Below are positions 10,570-21,708 of a stretch of 64,000 nt of DNA, piece by piece (position 1 is the stretch's first letter; every line of letters begins with the position of its first letter). A program made the position numbers and the translations under genes. The notes below the pieces were generated by a model, which did no database searches, was not told where the DNA came from, and was given only the letters and a program-made list of their open reading frames with translations. The DNA is from Amorphophallus konjac (Eukaryota > Streptophyta > Magnoliopsida > Alismatales > Araceae): positions 441,810,053 through 441,874,052 of the forward strand of contig CM040118.1 in the NCBI GenBank assembly GCA_022559845.1, written 5' to 3'.

Positions 10570-12632
10570 GACTTGTGGTGCGGAGCTGTCATCGTCAAAG
10601 AATCACCCAACATCGGGGGCCGGGGGTTGAACTACATTAACCTGAGCCGGTGCTGGTGGCTGAGGCTGTGGAGCGGGAGGATGGTTCGGCATTGGGTTCT
10701 GATGGATCTCCAAGTCTTGAACCGGCTGCTGTTACTGTTGCGGCTGCTGCTGCGGCTGCGGTGCCTGTTGTTGCTACACTTGCTGCCTCGGCGCCTGTCT
10801 TCTCTTTTCTTTAATCTCTATAATGGCCCTATGCATTTTGGCCCAATCAATCTTGTGCCCTTCATGAAGGTCATAGACCAAGTCCCTGAACTGAAAACAC
10901 CCTTCAATAGTACGTCCCGGCTGCCTGTGGAACATACAATACTTTGTCTGATCAACGGCTGGGTTCTAGACGGGCCGTTCCGGAGGAAGTTGGATTGCAC
11001 TAACTGACATGAGAGCTGAGAAGATGTCCGTGAGGAACTTGGGCAAAGGAGGGTACTGGGCTCTCTTGGGTCCCGGGCGCTTGTTGTTGTTATAGCCATT
11101 GGGTGGAGGGACGTTATGGTATTGCGGAAGCTGTGGAGATTGTTGCTGAATGGCAAAGGTATTTTGCAGAGGGGTAAAGGTAGGCGGAGGGTTTTGTGAA
11201 ATGGGTTGAATGTTTTGTGGAGTGGGGATTTGAGGGGTGCGGGGGTTTTACAGAAAGCGGAATGGTGCGTCTTGGAATGGGAAGGTAACGGCTTGAACAT
11301 GCTCATTCGTCTGGACTCCCTCGGTGACGGGCCCTTGAGGTTTCTTGTGGTATTTGGGATTTTGGTTCTCGAAGAGCGAGTTGGTGGGAGAGTCCTTGAA
11401 TTGTGTTTGAATGAACCGCGCCCGGCTATATAGTTGGTGCATATTTGCTATATCATTCATGGCAAGAATGTTACGGAAGGTCGGAGTAGCATTGGAAATG
11501 AGTAGCTTGACCTTCTATTCCTCCAGAATATGACCTGGTACCCTGGCGGCCATCTGTCTCCGTCTATCGGCATAAGTTACAAACTCCTAATCAGCTTCAT
11601 CTTCTCGGCCACCAAATCTGTGAAGGAATATTCTGGGCCGACTCTGTCTTGAAACCGCTGAATGAACTTGTCTTTCACCACCTTGAAGCTCTCGGCATCT
11701 TCTAGTGGCAGAGAGTAGAACCATTCCAGTGCGACCCCATCTAATGACCGGCGGAATAGATACGCCATAAGGTGATCATCATACTGAAACTAGGCCGATT
11801 CATATAGAAAGTCCCTTACATGGATAAAGGGATTACCGTTCCCGTCATACTTGCAGTAATTGGGGAGCTCAGATTGCGGAGGGAATTAGATGTTCTGGAA
11901 GCTTGGATCTGGAACGTCTGCCAAGGATTGTGGGCCAACCCGCTTCTGGAGGAAGTCAAGTTGTTGTTGCATGGTGGCCCATTTATCAAGTAATTCCTGC
12001 TCCCTGGACGGAGTACGGGTAGTGAAAGATGGAATTTGAGGAGCAGAGGGATAAACAGATGGAGGAGGCGGCCCATAAGAAGGATATTGGGCCGAAGGAA
12101 GACCCATATTGGTGTGGACTTGGGCCGCCCCTTGATTATGGCACATGAAATCATTAGGGCCGACAAGGACCTGTGGCACTGATGGATTGGACATGTGATG
12201 CTCGGCTTGGAGAGAAGGAGGGGAAATGGTCTTCCCCTTGTCAAAAGATTGCTGGGCCGAACCAGAAGATTGGCCCATCTCGAGACTAGTGAATCTGAGG
12301 GTCCTGGGTTGGACCGGAGTGAGGTCAATGGGCTGAGCAGCGGAGGGATTGGATTGACCTTGCATGATCGTGGAAGGTGGGGTGTTGGACCCCTGCATGG
12401 CTTGATAAACCGCCTGAAGTTGGGCCGGGTCTAATTGGGCCATCATTTGAAGGATAGAATTGGCGGAAGGAGGAGGAAGAGATTGAGTGGATTGGGCGCC
12501 CTCCATAGGGATGGAGGACGAAGGGGGGATGTGCCCCTCCCCAGGTTGGAATGAGATAGCCCTAGAGGGATCCTCTAGAAGCCCTTGAGGAAGAGACTCC
12601 TCTTGGGAACGAGGGGGATTGAAAGAGAACAT
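10570..12632 (-). pseudogene. Gag of Element A
   Basis: The start is taken at 12632, where MFSFNPPRSQEE begins. A Pro/Gln/Ser-rich N-terminal part reaches about 11886. The retrotransposon-gag domain follows (NPFIHVRDF, LFRRSLDGVALEWFYSLP, KFIQRFQDRVG; about 11890-11580). After it come a PQ-rich segment and a zinc-knuckle-like block (YCMFHRQPGRTIEGCFQF near 10920). At least five in-frame stops and a frameshift near 11595 break it. The zinc block has Arg where the conserved His normally sits. Gag would form the particle core. Confidence 0.75.
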
Positions 12633-13061
12633 GGTGGACTCAAAGAGCGGATTGAAGTAGCACTTGGAGAAGGAATTGCTCCTATGTGATGAAGCTTCTA
12701 GAGAACGGAAGCAACTCCGCATGCAATGAAAGACCTTAACAAAAATGCAAACAACACCAAAGAACACACAATGAGCAATTAAACTTAGATGATTTTAACA
12801 AAGATGTAAGTGAAAAAGAGATAACAACACTCAAGGTCGACCAAGTTATTTAGATGATGCAACAAGATTTTTATAGTTTTCTCCTTTAGAACCTTAATGA
12901 TTTGATCAAAATTGTGTTCTCAACAATAGGTTCCTAATAGGAAAAGGATGTGTGGCTTGGTTGACTCTAAGGGTATTCACACTTTCACTTATGCAATCAT
13001 AGACACGGGGTGGGAAGTGGTACAACCGGCCTGGCATCCATGTGAGAATCCACGGCTCGCG

Positions 13062-13079
13062 GGGACTTACGGAGGTCCC
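13062..13079. promoter_or_regulatory. Conserved hairpin with TTACGGAG loop, shared with Element T
   Basis: GGGAC, TTACGGAG, GTCCC forms a 5-bp stem with an 8-base loop. It lies in a wider block (about 13012-13110) with GGTACAACCgG, GAATCCAcGGCTCG and CTAGTC that also occurs at 21410-21500 and 29008-29098 in a different gypsy lineage. On the element's sense strand the loop region reads CTCCGTAAGTCC, so a splice donor (GTAAGT) is an alternative reading. Confidence 0.5.
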
Positions 13080-13349
13080 TAATGTGATTTCCTAGTCGGC
13101 TCCAAGGAATATGGAGACAAGAGGTCCACACCAAGGTAGGAGAATGCAATCTAATGTATGAAAATATGCATGAACCTATGTGCACCGGAGTGCATGCAAA
13201 TTCTAGGCTAGAAACTAACAATCAATTATGCAACAAAATGAGACGAATAGACGAAGCAACTACGGAGGAGACCAAGTAGCACCCAAGCAGGACAAACACA
13301 GCAGAAACTACAAAAATAAAATGCACCTCAGAATGTGTACCTATAACTG

Positions 13350-13440
13350 GAGTAACGGTCGTATACACCCGCGTCAGAAAGCCTGACGGTCCAGGAATGG
13401 ACCGTTACAATAATGTGACGCACTAGGAGACGACCGCCAG
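13350..13440. repeat. Palindrome array in the leader of Element A
   Basis: The best unit is TGACGGTCCA, GGAA, TGGACCGTTA at 13384-13407, a nearly perfect 10-bp stem with a four-base loop. Neighbouring degenerate units begin TAACGGTC and TGACGCAC. Confidence 0.75.
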
Positions 13441-13560
13441 AGAACCCATGGAACCAGAAACATCAAAAAGTATAAGGAAATTTTGGGGGAAACACGAGCA
13501 AAAGAAGGAAGAAATGGATAGCAGGTTTAACAGAGATCGAGAGGCACGATTGACACTAGA

Positions 13561-13579
13561 TGTCCCACCGTGATCGCCA
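13561..13579 (-). promoter_or_regulatory. Primer binding site of Element A
   Basis: On the minus strand TGGCGATCACGGTGGGACA starts at 13579, eight A residues after the presumed LTR end. It begins with the required TGG and resembles the TGGCGACT-type sites of Ogre/Tat elements. I did not match it to a specific tRNA. Confidence 0.6.
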
Positions 13580-14010
13580 TTTTTTTTTGATTATTATTTG
13601 TGATTGTGATGATTCCTTTATTGCAAAATGATGTGATCAATTATGCATATAGGTGGAATAATGTTATCAATCTACCAATAGACATACACAACATACACCT
13701 ATGCAACCATCATGACCTTTAAGCATGGGCAAGCAATCTCAATCAAGGAACTAAACTAAAGAAGAAATAAAAACACACGCCGAGCGTGGAGCAAGAGGAA
13801 TAGAACACACCGTAAAGGGGTGGAACAAGTAATTAAAGGAAAAGATGTGAAGAGAGAGAGAGAGAGCTATTACCCAACTAAGAAGGAACGTGATCGCCAC
13901 TAAGGTAAATAACAAGCCAAGGACTTGGAACGTACCTTAGAATATGTGGATGAAGCACCCTCCCACAGGAGAGAGAAAAACCAGGAACTGTAATCTGCAA
14001 CTCTGTGAAG

Positions 14011-14070
14011 CATAACGGACTAGTGTAGATGCGCCAGAGAACCGTAACGCGCCTTCCTTGATCCGTTAGA
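14011..14070. repeat. Palindrome units in the 5' LTR of Element A (transcribed part)
   Basis: Two units, starting TAACGGACTA and TAACGCGCCT and closing with GCGCCAGA and TCCGTTAGA. They lie downstream of the LTR TATA box relative to transcription. Confidence 0.65.
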
Positions 14071-14572
14071 GGTCTGCAGAAAAGGAATTTGGGAATCTTT
14101 GAATCTCCACGCTTCCCAGCCGGCCAGGAAGCTTCGGCCTCATGCCTTAACCTTGGAAAACCTGCAAAAGAATGTAGACAACAAAGAAAAACACCCAGAT
14201 TAGCCTTTGCAAAGTGTAGTAGCTATAAATCAAAAGAATTGAAGAACATGCAAAAGGAAAGGGAGAATACCGAGGGTGGTTGGTTTTTAACCCCTCTGGG
14301 GTGTTTAAAAGATGGGAATAGGATTTAGATGCATGAAGCAAGAGAAAGAACATGGGAGAAGGAAAGGGAACATGCCATGGATGATAGAGGAGGGAAGAAC
14401 AAACTAAAGATTGAACTTGACTGAACTAGCCCCTTAAAGCTAATACTCCCTGAACTTAGGACGACGACAGACGGGGGATGCAGCCTTCCTTGGTTGGTTC
14501 TAGCTCTAGGATGTGACAGCACTTCGTCGCGAACTCCAGAAATATCCTCTTCAAGCCATGAAGTCAAGGGTT

Positions 14573-14582
14573 CTATTTATAG
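14573..14582 (-). promoter_or_regulatory. TATA box of the Element A LTR
   Basis: The minus strand reads CTATAAATAG within the LTR, about 720 bp upstream of the outer end and 1 kb before the primer site, as expected for U3/R of a 1.7-kb LTR. Confidence 0.6.
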
Positions 14583-14791
14583 ACCCTCATACTCTCTGGT
14601 CGAGTAAGATAATCTAGCTAGAAAGTAGGACGTTTCTTAGCAAACTCTTGAAGATAATACTCCCAAGAGTCCATAGAAGCAAACAGAAGGTTCTAAGGAT
14701 CAGATTTGAAAGAGAAATCATCAGATCAAACTCTTAATTCAGCCACGGAGTAGCAGAAAAAGAGCAGTTCTGCTAGAACACTCTACTGGAT

Positions 14792-15086
14792 GCAACGGTT
14801 GCACGATAGACCGCCACATGAAGGTAACGCTCTATGACTAGTCCGTTACACAACCTTATCCTCTAAGATATAAGACCAACGGGTGAAGTTTTCGAAAGGA
14901 GGACTCTGGAAGGTGTAACGGACTAAGGTAAATGCGTTAGACGATGGTGACGGATTTAAAGAAGTCTGTTACATTGCAAAGGATAAGCATGAAAAGGGAA
15001 CGGTCAGCTTTGGACTCCGGGATTGCTTAATGGTCCATGGGTGGTGTGTTAGGATACCGTAACGCGCTAGGAGAGATGCGTTAGGA
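14792..15086. repeat. Palindrome array in the U3 part of the Element A LTR
   Basis: At least five units of about 24 bp: CAACGGTT...GACCGCCA, GTAACGCT...GTCCGTTAC, GTAACGGAC...TGCGTTAG, GTGACGGA...GTCTGTTAC and GTAACGCGC...TGCGTTAG. They lie upstream of the LTR TATA box, where regulatory protein sites would be expected. Confidence 0.75.
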
Positions 15087-15293
15087 ACTAAAAGATGACA
15101 AATGAAATGGAGAGTTTGCCAAGCAACGTCCAGCTGACAAGGATGAGGAACCAAACCCAACCAAGGAGGAAATGACCCGTGAAAGAGACCTCAAATTGAC
15201 AAAGAAGACTCAATAAGGGTGACTAACTCGGAGCATCATATAAGATGAATAAGGAGATGACCCAACTCATCGGTCATAAAACGAGTGTCAACA

Positions 15294-15317
15294 AGCGGGA
15301 GGAGGCTGGTGGACTAC
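15294..15317 (+). pseudogene. Element X fragment: sliver of PMD gene 1 exon between two insertions
   Basis: These 24 bases join in frame to 51811 once Element O is removed. The codons read S-G-R-R-L-V-D-Y and continue into RELAQRL in the exon at 51813. Bases 15294-15298 (AGCGG) are the likely target duplication of Element A. Bases 15313-15317 (ACTAC) are the target duplication of Element O. Confidence 0.75.
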
Positions 15318-15604
15318 TGTGGACATTTAAAATTGTACATCCATATGTCCCACCAAGCCCCCGCATTAATGTCAAAGTCTAAAAGAGAAGACCCGTGGAG
15401 ACTGGCCATCTAGGGCTCCAGGAGAATACAACCGTTCGGTGAATCCCCACATTTGCACGGGCGCATTAGATGACTAAGGAAGTACAGGATACCCTCTTAA
15501 ATTCATACACTGCTATGGACCCACCCTGGAGTCCTTAATGGTGAAGAAATATCCCAAAGAGTACACAATTGCAAGTTCCTGAAGCAAAGGCAGAAGCCCT
15601 TCAA

Positions 15605-15970
15605 CGGCACACTACTCAGGAGCCCCAGCGGCACACTACTTGGAAGGCCCTCAGCGGCACACCCCCGGTGTCCTTCAACGGCACACTCATTTTGTGCCCT
15701 TCACCGGCATATCCAATTCAAGCCCCAGCGGCACACTAGCAACGCCCTCCCAACGGCACATTGGCTAGCGCCCCCATCGGCACACCCACAAGGGGCCTCC
15801 AGCAGCACACACCCTCGAAAGCCCCTTCAACGGCACAACATCCCATTGCTCTTTCAATGGCACAGTTTTCGTGTCCTCCAGCGGCACACCCCCAGTGTCC
15901 CTCAGCGGCACACTTCATACTAGCCCTTCAACGCCACAACGCCTTGGCCCCTTCCAGCGGCACAGCGTGA
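15605..15970. repeat. 25-bp-phased CGGCACAC array, U3 of Element O
   Basis: Fifteen copies of a core near CAGCGGCACAC start at 15605, 15629, 15655, 15679, 15705, 15729, 15754, 15778, 15803, 15831, 15858, 15882, 15905, 15932 and 15958. Steps are 23-28 bp with a mean near 25. The bases between cores are largely different, so this is a phased motif rather than a simple tandem repeat. It lies upstream of the TATA box. Confidence 0.9.
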
Positions 15971-16178
15971 ACCCTCCAAGATGGCATAAACTGACAGATG
16001 ACTCAATGGTCACTTGGCAGACCCCTTGGCGCGCAGCTTGGCCACTTCAATGGCAGCTAGCACCTGCCTTGGTGTCGCCCTCTGATTGGACGAGGGGGAT
16101 CCTTACCTGATGAGGAGGAGACCGAAGTCAACCTCGGATGGCAGTGCCATCATGAGATCTGCCCCTCCAACGACACAG

Positions 16179-16187
16179 CTATAAAAG
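16179..16187 (+). promoter_or_regulatory. TATA box of the Element O 5' LTR
   Basis: CTATAAAAG, also present in the 3' LTR at 48958-48966. It follows the first CGGCACAC cluster and precedes the second. Confidence 0.65.
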
Positions 16188-16856
16188 CCTCTCATGGGAG
16201 AAGAGAAAAGAGGATGCGAAGCTATGAAGAAGAGAACACGCGCGAAGGAGAAGAAGAAAAGAAGAAGAAGGTAGAAGAGAGTGGAGAAGAGTGAGCTATC
16301 TATAAGGGGGAGGGAAGGAGTGGGCTGAAGGAAGACACCCTCCCTTGTTCCAACTCTCCCCCAAGATTATTTTATGCTCTTCTTTCCCCTTTTTTTTAGT
16401 TTCTCTTCTCTTTTCTTCGTTTTGGAGCATGTTGTAATGGAGTTGGCCTCCGGGCCATGGTCTTTGGTATTTGAAGTCGTTCATGAATAAAAGTGCCTTT
16501 TGCGGTGTTAACCCTTGTTGTGTTTTTGCTGTCTTCTTCCCACCGTTGGCCCTTGATTTCTTTTGCATGTTCCCTCAATCTCCTAACTCTCCGCTTTACT
16601 GGCTTTTCCATGTCATTGGCCTGCTTAGACAGATGATTAGCACTGCTGGCTTGGTTATACGAAGCTAGCCTCCTCCTCCTTTTGGTGAAGTTCAGCAGTA
16701 TAACCCCCCCTTTTTCCTTCCCACTGCCTCCGTCTATGGGTTTGTTGGCATCCACTACCCCTACCCAGTAATTAGAATTCATCCACTGGTCAAGAAGCCC
16801 CTCAGCCTGTCCTCTAAAGTCTACAGGGTGCATATACCCCCTTTTTGTTTGCCCAA

Positions 16857-17125
16857 CGGCACACTCTCCCTCTTGCTTGTCCAGCGGCACACCCCGTGTG
16901 CCTTGGCCGGCACACTCCATTTGGCTTCTTGGCCGGCACACTCCATTGGCTTCCTGGCCGACACACTCCCCTTGACCCCTCTTCAGCCGGTGCACTCTCT
17001 GGCCATGCCTTCACCGGCACACGTTGGCCATGGCCTGCCCAGTGCACCCTGGCCAGTCCAACCCGGCACACCCTTGCCACTTCCTATCCGACACACCCCA
17101 ATCATGACTTGCTTCTCCGACACAC
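16857..17125. repeat. Second CGGCACAC cluster in the Element O 5' LTR
   Basis: Cores near 16857, 16885, 16908, 16934, 16959, 16988, 17015, 17041, 17064, 17089 and 17118, again about 26 bp apart. Several read GGCCGGCACACTC. The following stretch 17126-17612 has no gene and no array. Confidence 0.85.
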
Positions 17126-17612
17126 CCATAGTTTGTGTCAGCCTAGTGATTTTCCCGTTCGGTGTTTTCTTCGAGTTTTCTGAAGTTTTCCTCAAAGGTG
17201 GCTGCCTAGGCACACACCTCAGTTGTTGGTTCATGTCACTCCCTGTGGGCATGTTCCTTTTTACTCCCTTACCATCCGGGTCAAGGGGAGATGCTGTCGA
17301 ATTTTCGTCAGAAATAACAATGAGTTAAAAGGCAAAAGGAAGCAACAAATAAATGGGACAAGCAACAGTAAAACATTCTAATCAGACCAAAGGGACCATA
17401 CAAAACTCAAAGAATTGGATTGAAAAAGACTCAGAGAGCTGGGCTATTGAACATGACTTGGGACTCAATCACATGATAAAGAATTGGAAGTTCACCGCTT
17501 GGGACCCTTCCTATGAACTCCTCAAGCCAGAAGCCTCCCTTTGAACCTCACCCTATTCTTGCGGGTTTTGCCCCAATGGCATTGTCCCTAACTCCCCATG
17601 GCCAACCTTGAG

Positions 17613-18150
17613 CGGCACACTCCGTTTGACCCCTTGGCCGGCACACTCTTTGGTGCCTCCTTCAGCGGCACACTATTCCTCTCTTCCCCTCTCCGGCACG
17701 GCCTTCGCCTACGCTTACCCAATGCACCCTCAATCAAACCTTCCCCGACACACTTCAGTGGCATTGATATACACTCCAATCCTGTACCAAGCTTGCTCAG
17801 ACTCTCACCCCAGCCTGCATTGACCTCACCCCTTAGCCCCAGCGGTACACTCTCAACACATCCTCCCCGGCCAGCACACTCTCACCTGTCTTCAGCAGTG
17901 CACCCCTGAATCATCTCCCCAGCGACACACTTTCCCCTCTTTCAGCAGCATACATCCTATTTCTCCTAACTTCTTACCCGGTGCACTCTCGTCCTCCCAG
18001 GGGCACACCGTCCACCCTCTGGCTCACGCCTTGGCCAGTACACCCTCCCAGGGCGCTCCCAGCTGTACACCCCTAACTCACCCCTTCCAGCAGTACACCC
18101 TCCCAGGGCCTTTAGCGGTACACCCGCAACTCACTCCGATTATCCGGCAC
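17613..18150. repeat. Third CGGCACAC cluster in the Element O 5' LTR
   Basis: Many degenerate cores (CGGCACAC, CGGTACAC, CAGCACAC, GGTGCACTC) at comparable spacing, more eroded than in the first two clusters. The remainder of the LTR to 19018 holds A-rich and mixed sequence without a gene. Confidence 0.8.
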
Positions 18151-19022
18151 ACTCCACCATTCCTCCAATCAGAAAATATGTAACAATAATAATGATAAAA
18201 AGGGAGGGAATTTATGTAATGATAATAACAAAAAAAGGAATGATGATAATAATAAAAAATGTAATGATAAATAGGAGGGGAGCTCATGGTCTAGGAGTGA
18301 TAAAAGACAGTCAACAAAAAGGGGTAATACTAGTAAATGAATGATAGTAGTGAAAATTAACCGAAATGAACTGGGAATACAATGATATGGCTTTCATCTC
18401 TCCTTCTTGGATTCCGGACCCGGGAATATTAATGATGCCTTCGCAGACCGGGCTTCACCGTTGGGAGTTATCCCTCTCTTCATGGTCACCGCCCGACCTT
18501 GCCTCGGCCCAATATCTCATCGAAGTCCCCTCTTCCATCGGGACCCGAGCCCCCACTTTGTAACAAAGTTGCCATCCCCTGGCAGACATCTACACAGATT
18601 CGTCCCAGTTACCGTCTTTTTTTTCTGTATGGACTTTTGTCCAAATATGGAATGGTCCACCAGTGACCGATATAATCTGAATGCTCATGGCTCCCCCCAT
18701 TACGGGCTTTCAGCATAGCCAGACTACCCTTTTCCTTCCTGCATTAATTAGTAATTCATTCGGTCATGGAGCCCTTATTTCTGACAATTAATGAAGGGTA
18801 TTCCCCTCTCTGAGGGGATGTAAATGACTCTGTGACCTTTATGGCACAGCGGGTCTCGGTCTTGACCCGAACCAGACAATCGCCTGACTGAGTCAAATCA
18901 AGCGCACCATGGGCTTCTATGAAGCCCGAATAAATCGCCACTTTGTGACTGCACGCCCACGCACTTAATAAACCAATAAACGAACAAAATAACTTATTAA
19001 ATAATAAGTGCGTCCACAAGTC

Positions 19023-19040
19023 TGGCACGCCCGATGGGAC
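19023..19040 (+). promoter_or_regulatory. Primer binding site of Element O
   Basis: TGGCACGCCCGATGGGAC starts four bases after the LTR end. It has the TGG start and length expected of a tRNA 3'-end complement; I did not assign the tRNA. Confidence 0.65.
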
Positions 19041-20169
19041 AAGATCACCCTTCATCTCTTTTCCAAAATTAAGGGCTCCACGGCCCCCTTCTTGTAATAC
19101 TAAATCTTCAATTTGCTGAATGCAGGTTGCATTCTGGGTGTCAGGATGGACCTCGCTTTCGGTCAGCAGCACATCGAGAGCCATATTCGGAACGGCTACC
19201 TGGCCGTCCCCCTCACCTTCGGGAGCTTCCCTCCCTCGGTAGGCTTCCCCAACTTTTTGGGAGTGGCCTTCACGAACCTGCTGGACGTGGAGGCGTCTGA
19301 TGGGATCGAAAGCAACGCCCCCATTCAGGGGGCCACCAAAGCTGCTACTGGTCGACCAGTGGCCGAATCCTCCGAGACCGTCCCCATGACGACGCTGAAC
19401 TACAATGTGCACCATGTGTACCAGACTGCCGGCCCGTCTCGCCAGGGTTCGGCCTCTCATCAAAGGAGGCTCCGGAGGAGCCACGCGACCGCATCACCCC
19501 GAGGCCGGTTCTCCAGTACTGGCAAGTCTGCTGTCATCGGGACCGTCCGAGTGCACCTTACCGAGCCGCGCTCCGAGATGATCCCGGAGCGCGTCGTCCC
19601 CGCCGTACCAGTGCGCAACTCTTTCCAGCCTCTGGGGAAAATGAAGGGCAGGATGACACCTACGACTCTGGCCACAGCACCACAGCATAAAACGGCCTCT
19701 AGGCCGAATAAAGCCAAGCAAGCATGGGTTCCCAAGGCAGCCTAGTTCACTTCACCAACCCAGGCAGGGCCCAGTACCTCTCGCCCGGCAAGGGCTCAAC
19801 AAAGAGACCGGGTCAAGCCATCGGCCCCCATCTACCATCCGGCATTGGCCACACTGGCCCCGCCGGAGAATACCCACCGTCGACACCATCGGCGTCACTA
19901 TCAGGCTGCCAGTGAGGAGCCTGCGACCCACATGCCCGTTGCTGTCAACAGGGCAGTATCACCCACCTCTCCTCCTGATCCAGATTGGGAAGGAGTGGAG
20001 CAGGCCATGAGAAACTACTTGTGGGGCCCCGGGAGCACTCCCCTGGGTCGCCAGAGACTATTGGGGGCAGTAGCCTCCGCATTTGAAGAAGAAGAAACCC
20101 GGCCTGTGCCTTGTGCCGAGTCAAGAAACTGCTCTGAGGAGCGTTTCCAGTCCCCGCTGAGAGAGGAAG
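19041..20169 (+). pseudogene. Pre-gag ORF (ORF1) of Element O, 5' part, split by Element T
   Basis: Two open stretches (19113-19745 and 19845-20169) in different frames encode Arg/Pro/Ser-rich sequence without a motif I recognise. The second has DWEGVEQAMRNYLWG. At 20169 the frame is cut by Element T and resumes at 30806 in the same codon. Ogre elements are known to carry an extra ORF before gag. Whether this is that ORF or the N-terminus of Gag is open. Confidence 0.5.
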
Positions 20170-21453
20170 TGTCACGCCCCGAGAGCGGAAGATACCCGGA
20201 GACGCGTGACGAGTTTATATCAATCATGTCAATCAGAGTATTAGTGTATTCGACACCAAAATCAGAGATGCGCACAAGTAAAGATAACCCAATCCTTTAT
20301 TCCATCATAAGAATATGTCTATTACAAACCTTTGAAGTACTAACTAAAATAAGGGAAAAATACAAGGTTGACTCAAGAAAATATGAAAAAGACTAGATAA
20401 CACGGAAGAAGCTCTATCTCTTTCACTCTTGATTTTACCCATCCGTTCGAGTTCCCTCATCGTCGGACTTACCTGAAAAGTAGGGAAACACTAAGTGAGC
20501 GAACGCTCAGTAGGAAATTATATCTCAAGAACTAGCAATGGGTTTAAGTAATTTCATCTTTCATGAATGCACTATAGCTATGCATGCTCGCACAAAACGA
20601 CAAGATAGAGAGAGTGTATAACAATAAGATAGCGACGAGAACTAGTCATGAACTTTCAAGAACTTATATCAAAAGATATCAAGATATTCAAGCAAGTGTA
20701 TTCATCATGTCATGTTGGAATTTGGCTATCACGTTTAAGCACGCAAGTATGCAATTACCCTTTTTCGGGTCACGCAAGTCATGTAATATCAAGTCAAGTA
20801 CAAGTACAAGATTTGTGGAATGTTCAATCAAGCTAGTCATGCACTTCGGTATAATGCCAATACCGTGATCAATCAACTCCCATGGGCACAAGTACTTTTG
20901 GGTGCTCCTCCCAGGACCAGATCGGGCCCTCTATGCGCAGGCATTAATCATGTATTTTAACATCCACTTTTGTGTATAGCCATTATGGAATTTCAAGAAT
21001 AAAGCTTGTAGACATGTAGGATAAACTTGGATAGAGTAGAGTCTAAAAATATGACACTTGACATAGAATGGCGATAATAACGGTACAATCACGATTATCG
21101 ATAAAACTAGGTGGAATTGGTTCCCTAACTTGGGTACCCTGACAAACAAGTATGGACACTCTTTACATAGAATTGAGGTCCATATGAACAGCACATCAAT
21201 GGCAAGACGTCGTCATTCTTAATATAGAATTGAGGTCCACAAGAACATCATGTTGAATATAGAATTGGGGTTTACAAGAACAGCATCAAATGGCATGATA
21301 ACCTCATCCCATTAATAGAATTCTCATGATACACACTTTGCATAACATGAGGGCCGGTATACCATGTTTCTTTAGAGTGACATGGCAAAATAGGGTAATG
21401 GGTTATTACGGTACAACCAGTTCAGTCGGCCTTGAGGGAATCCAAGGCTCGAG

Positions 21454-21471
21454 GAGTCTTACGGAGGTCTC
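21454..21471. promoter_or_regulatory. TTACGGAG-loop hairpin in Element T 3' LTR
   Basis: GAGTC, TTACGGAG, GTCTC: same loop as at 13062-13079 in Element A. One stem pair differs in a compensating way (G-C in A, A-T here) and another is mismatched. It is set in a wider conserved block (21410-21500). Confidence 0.5.
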
Positions 21472-21603
21472 TATGACTAACTCGCTAGTCCAAAGGAACG
21501 GAATGTCTAATGGAGAGCTTGTATGTCAATGAGAATTGAGGGTAGTGCGATAAAAACATCATGAAACATGGGACTAAATTCACGGAGTGGAATTATAGTG
21601 CCG

Positions 21604-21631
21604 ATATATATATATATATATATATATATAA
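21604..21631. repeat. TA microsatellite in Element T 3' LTR
   Basis: About 28 bp of alternating TA. The matching stretch in the other LTR is about twice as long (29208-29262), which explains most of the LTR length difference. Confidence 0.9.
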
Positions 21632-21708
21632 CCCTTCGGTTGACAGTAATCAGCGTAAAACAGAAATACACAAAATAGTGACTTAAGCTAAGTCATTAAT
21701 TATCCAAT

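Larger units (their letters stand above)
12633..13560 (-). other. 5' leader of Element A
   Basis: Non-coding interval between primer site and gag. It contains a hairpin block shared with the LTRs of Element T (13062-13079 and surroundings) and a palindrome array (13350-13440). Otherwise I see no feature. Confidence 0.6.
1..15293 (-). mobile_element. Element A: Tat-lineage Ty3/gypsy retrotransposon, left end outside window
   Basis: From right to left on the minus strand the element shows a 5' LTR, primer site, leader, gag, aspartic protease, RT, RT-type RNase H, a second (archaeal-type) RNase H and integrase. The double RNase H marks the Tat lineage. Two PMD-family genes lie beyond integrase on the opposite strand. 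No second copy of the LTR is visible, so the 3' LTR must be left of position 1. The element begins TGTTGACACTCG (minus strand, from 15293). The adjacent five bases AGCGG (15294-15298) are the expected target duplication, with the partner off-window. The pol frame has stops, indels and lost RT residues, so the copy is not autonomous. Confidence 0.85.
13588..15293 (-). repeat. 5' LTR of Element A
   Basis: The outer end on the minus strand is TGTTGACACTCG at 15293, next to recognisable X-gene exon sequence. The inner end is placed at about 13588 by the adjacent primer site, give or take 15 bp. A TATA box (14573-14582) and two palindrome arrays lie inside. The partner LTR is outside the window, so the limits cannot be confirmed by self-alignment. 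Confidence 0.7.
15318..19018 (+). repeat. 5' LTR of Element O
   Basis: Direct repeat of 48072-51810. It contains three clusters of the CGGCACAC motif, a TATA box and a long non-coding 3' part. Small ORFs on both strands are by-products of the GC-rich arrays. Confidence 0.92.

Noticed and set aside
15605..15970. CRISPR-like array (short repeats at regular spacing)
   Set aside because: The conserved core is only about 8-11 bp, spacing includes the core, no leader or cas genes exist, and the array lies inside a plant LTR.
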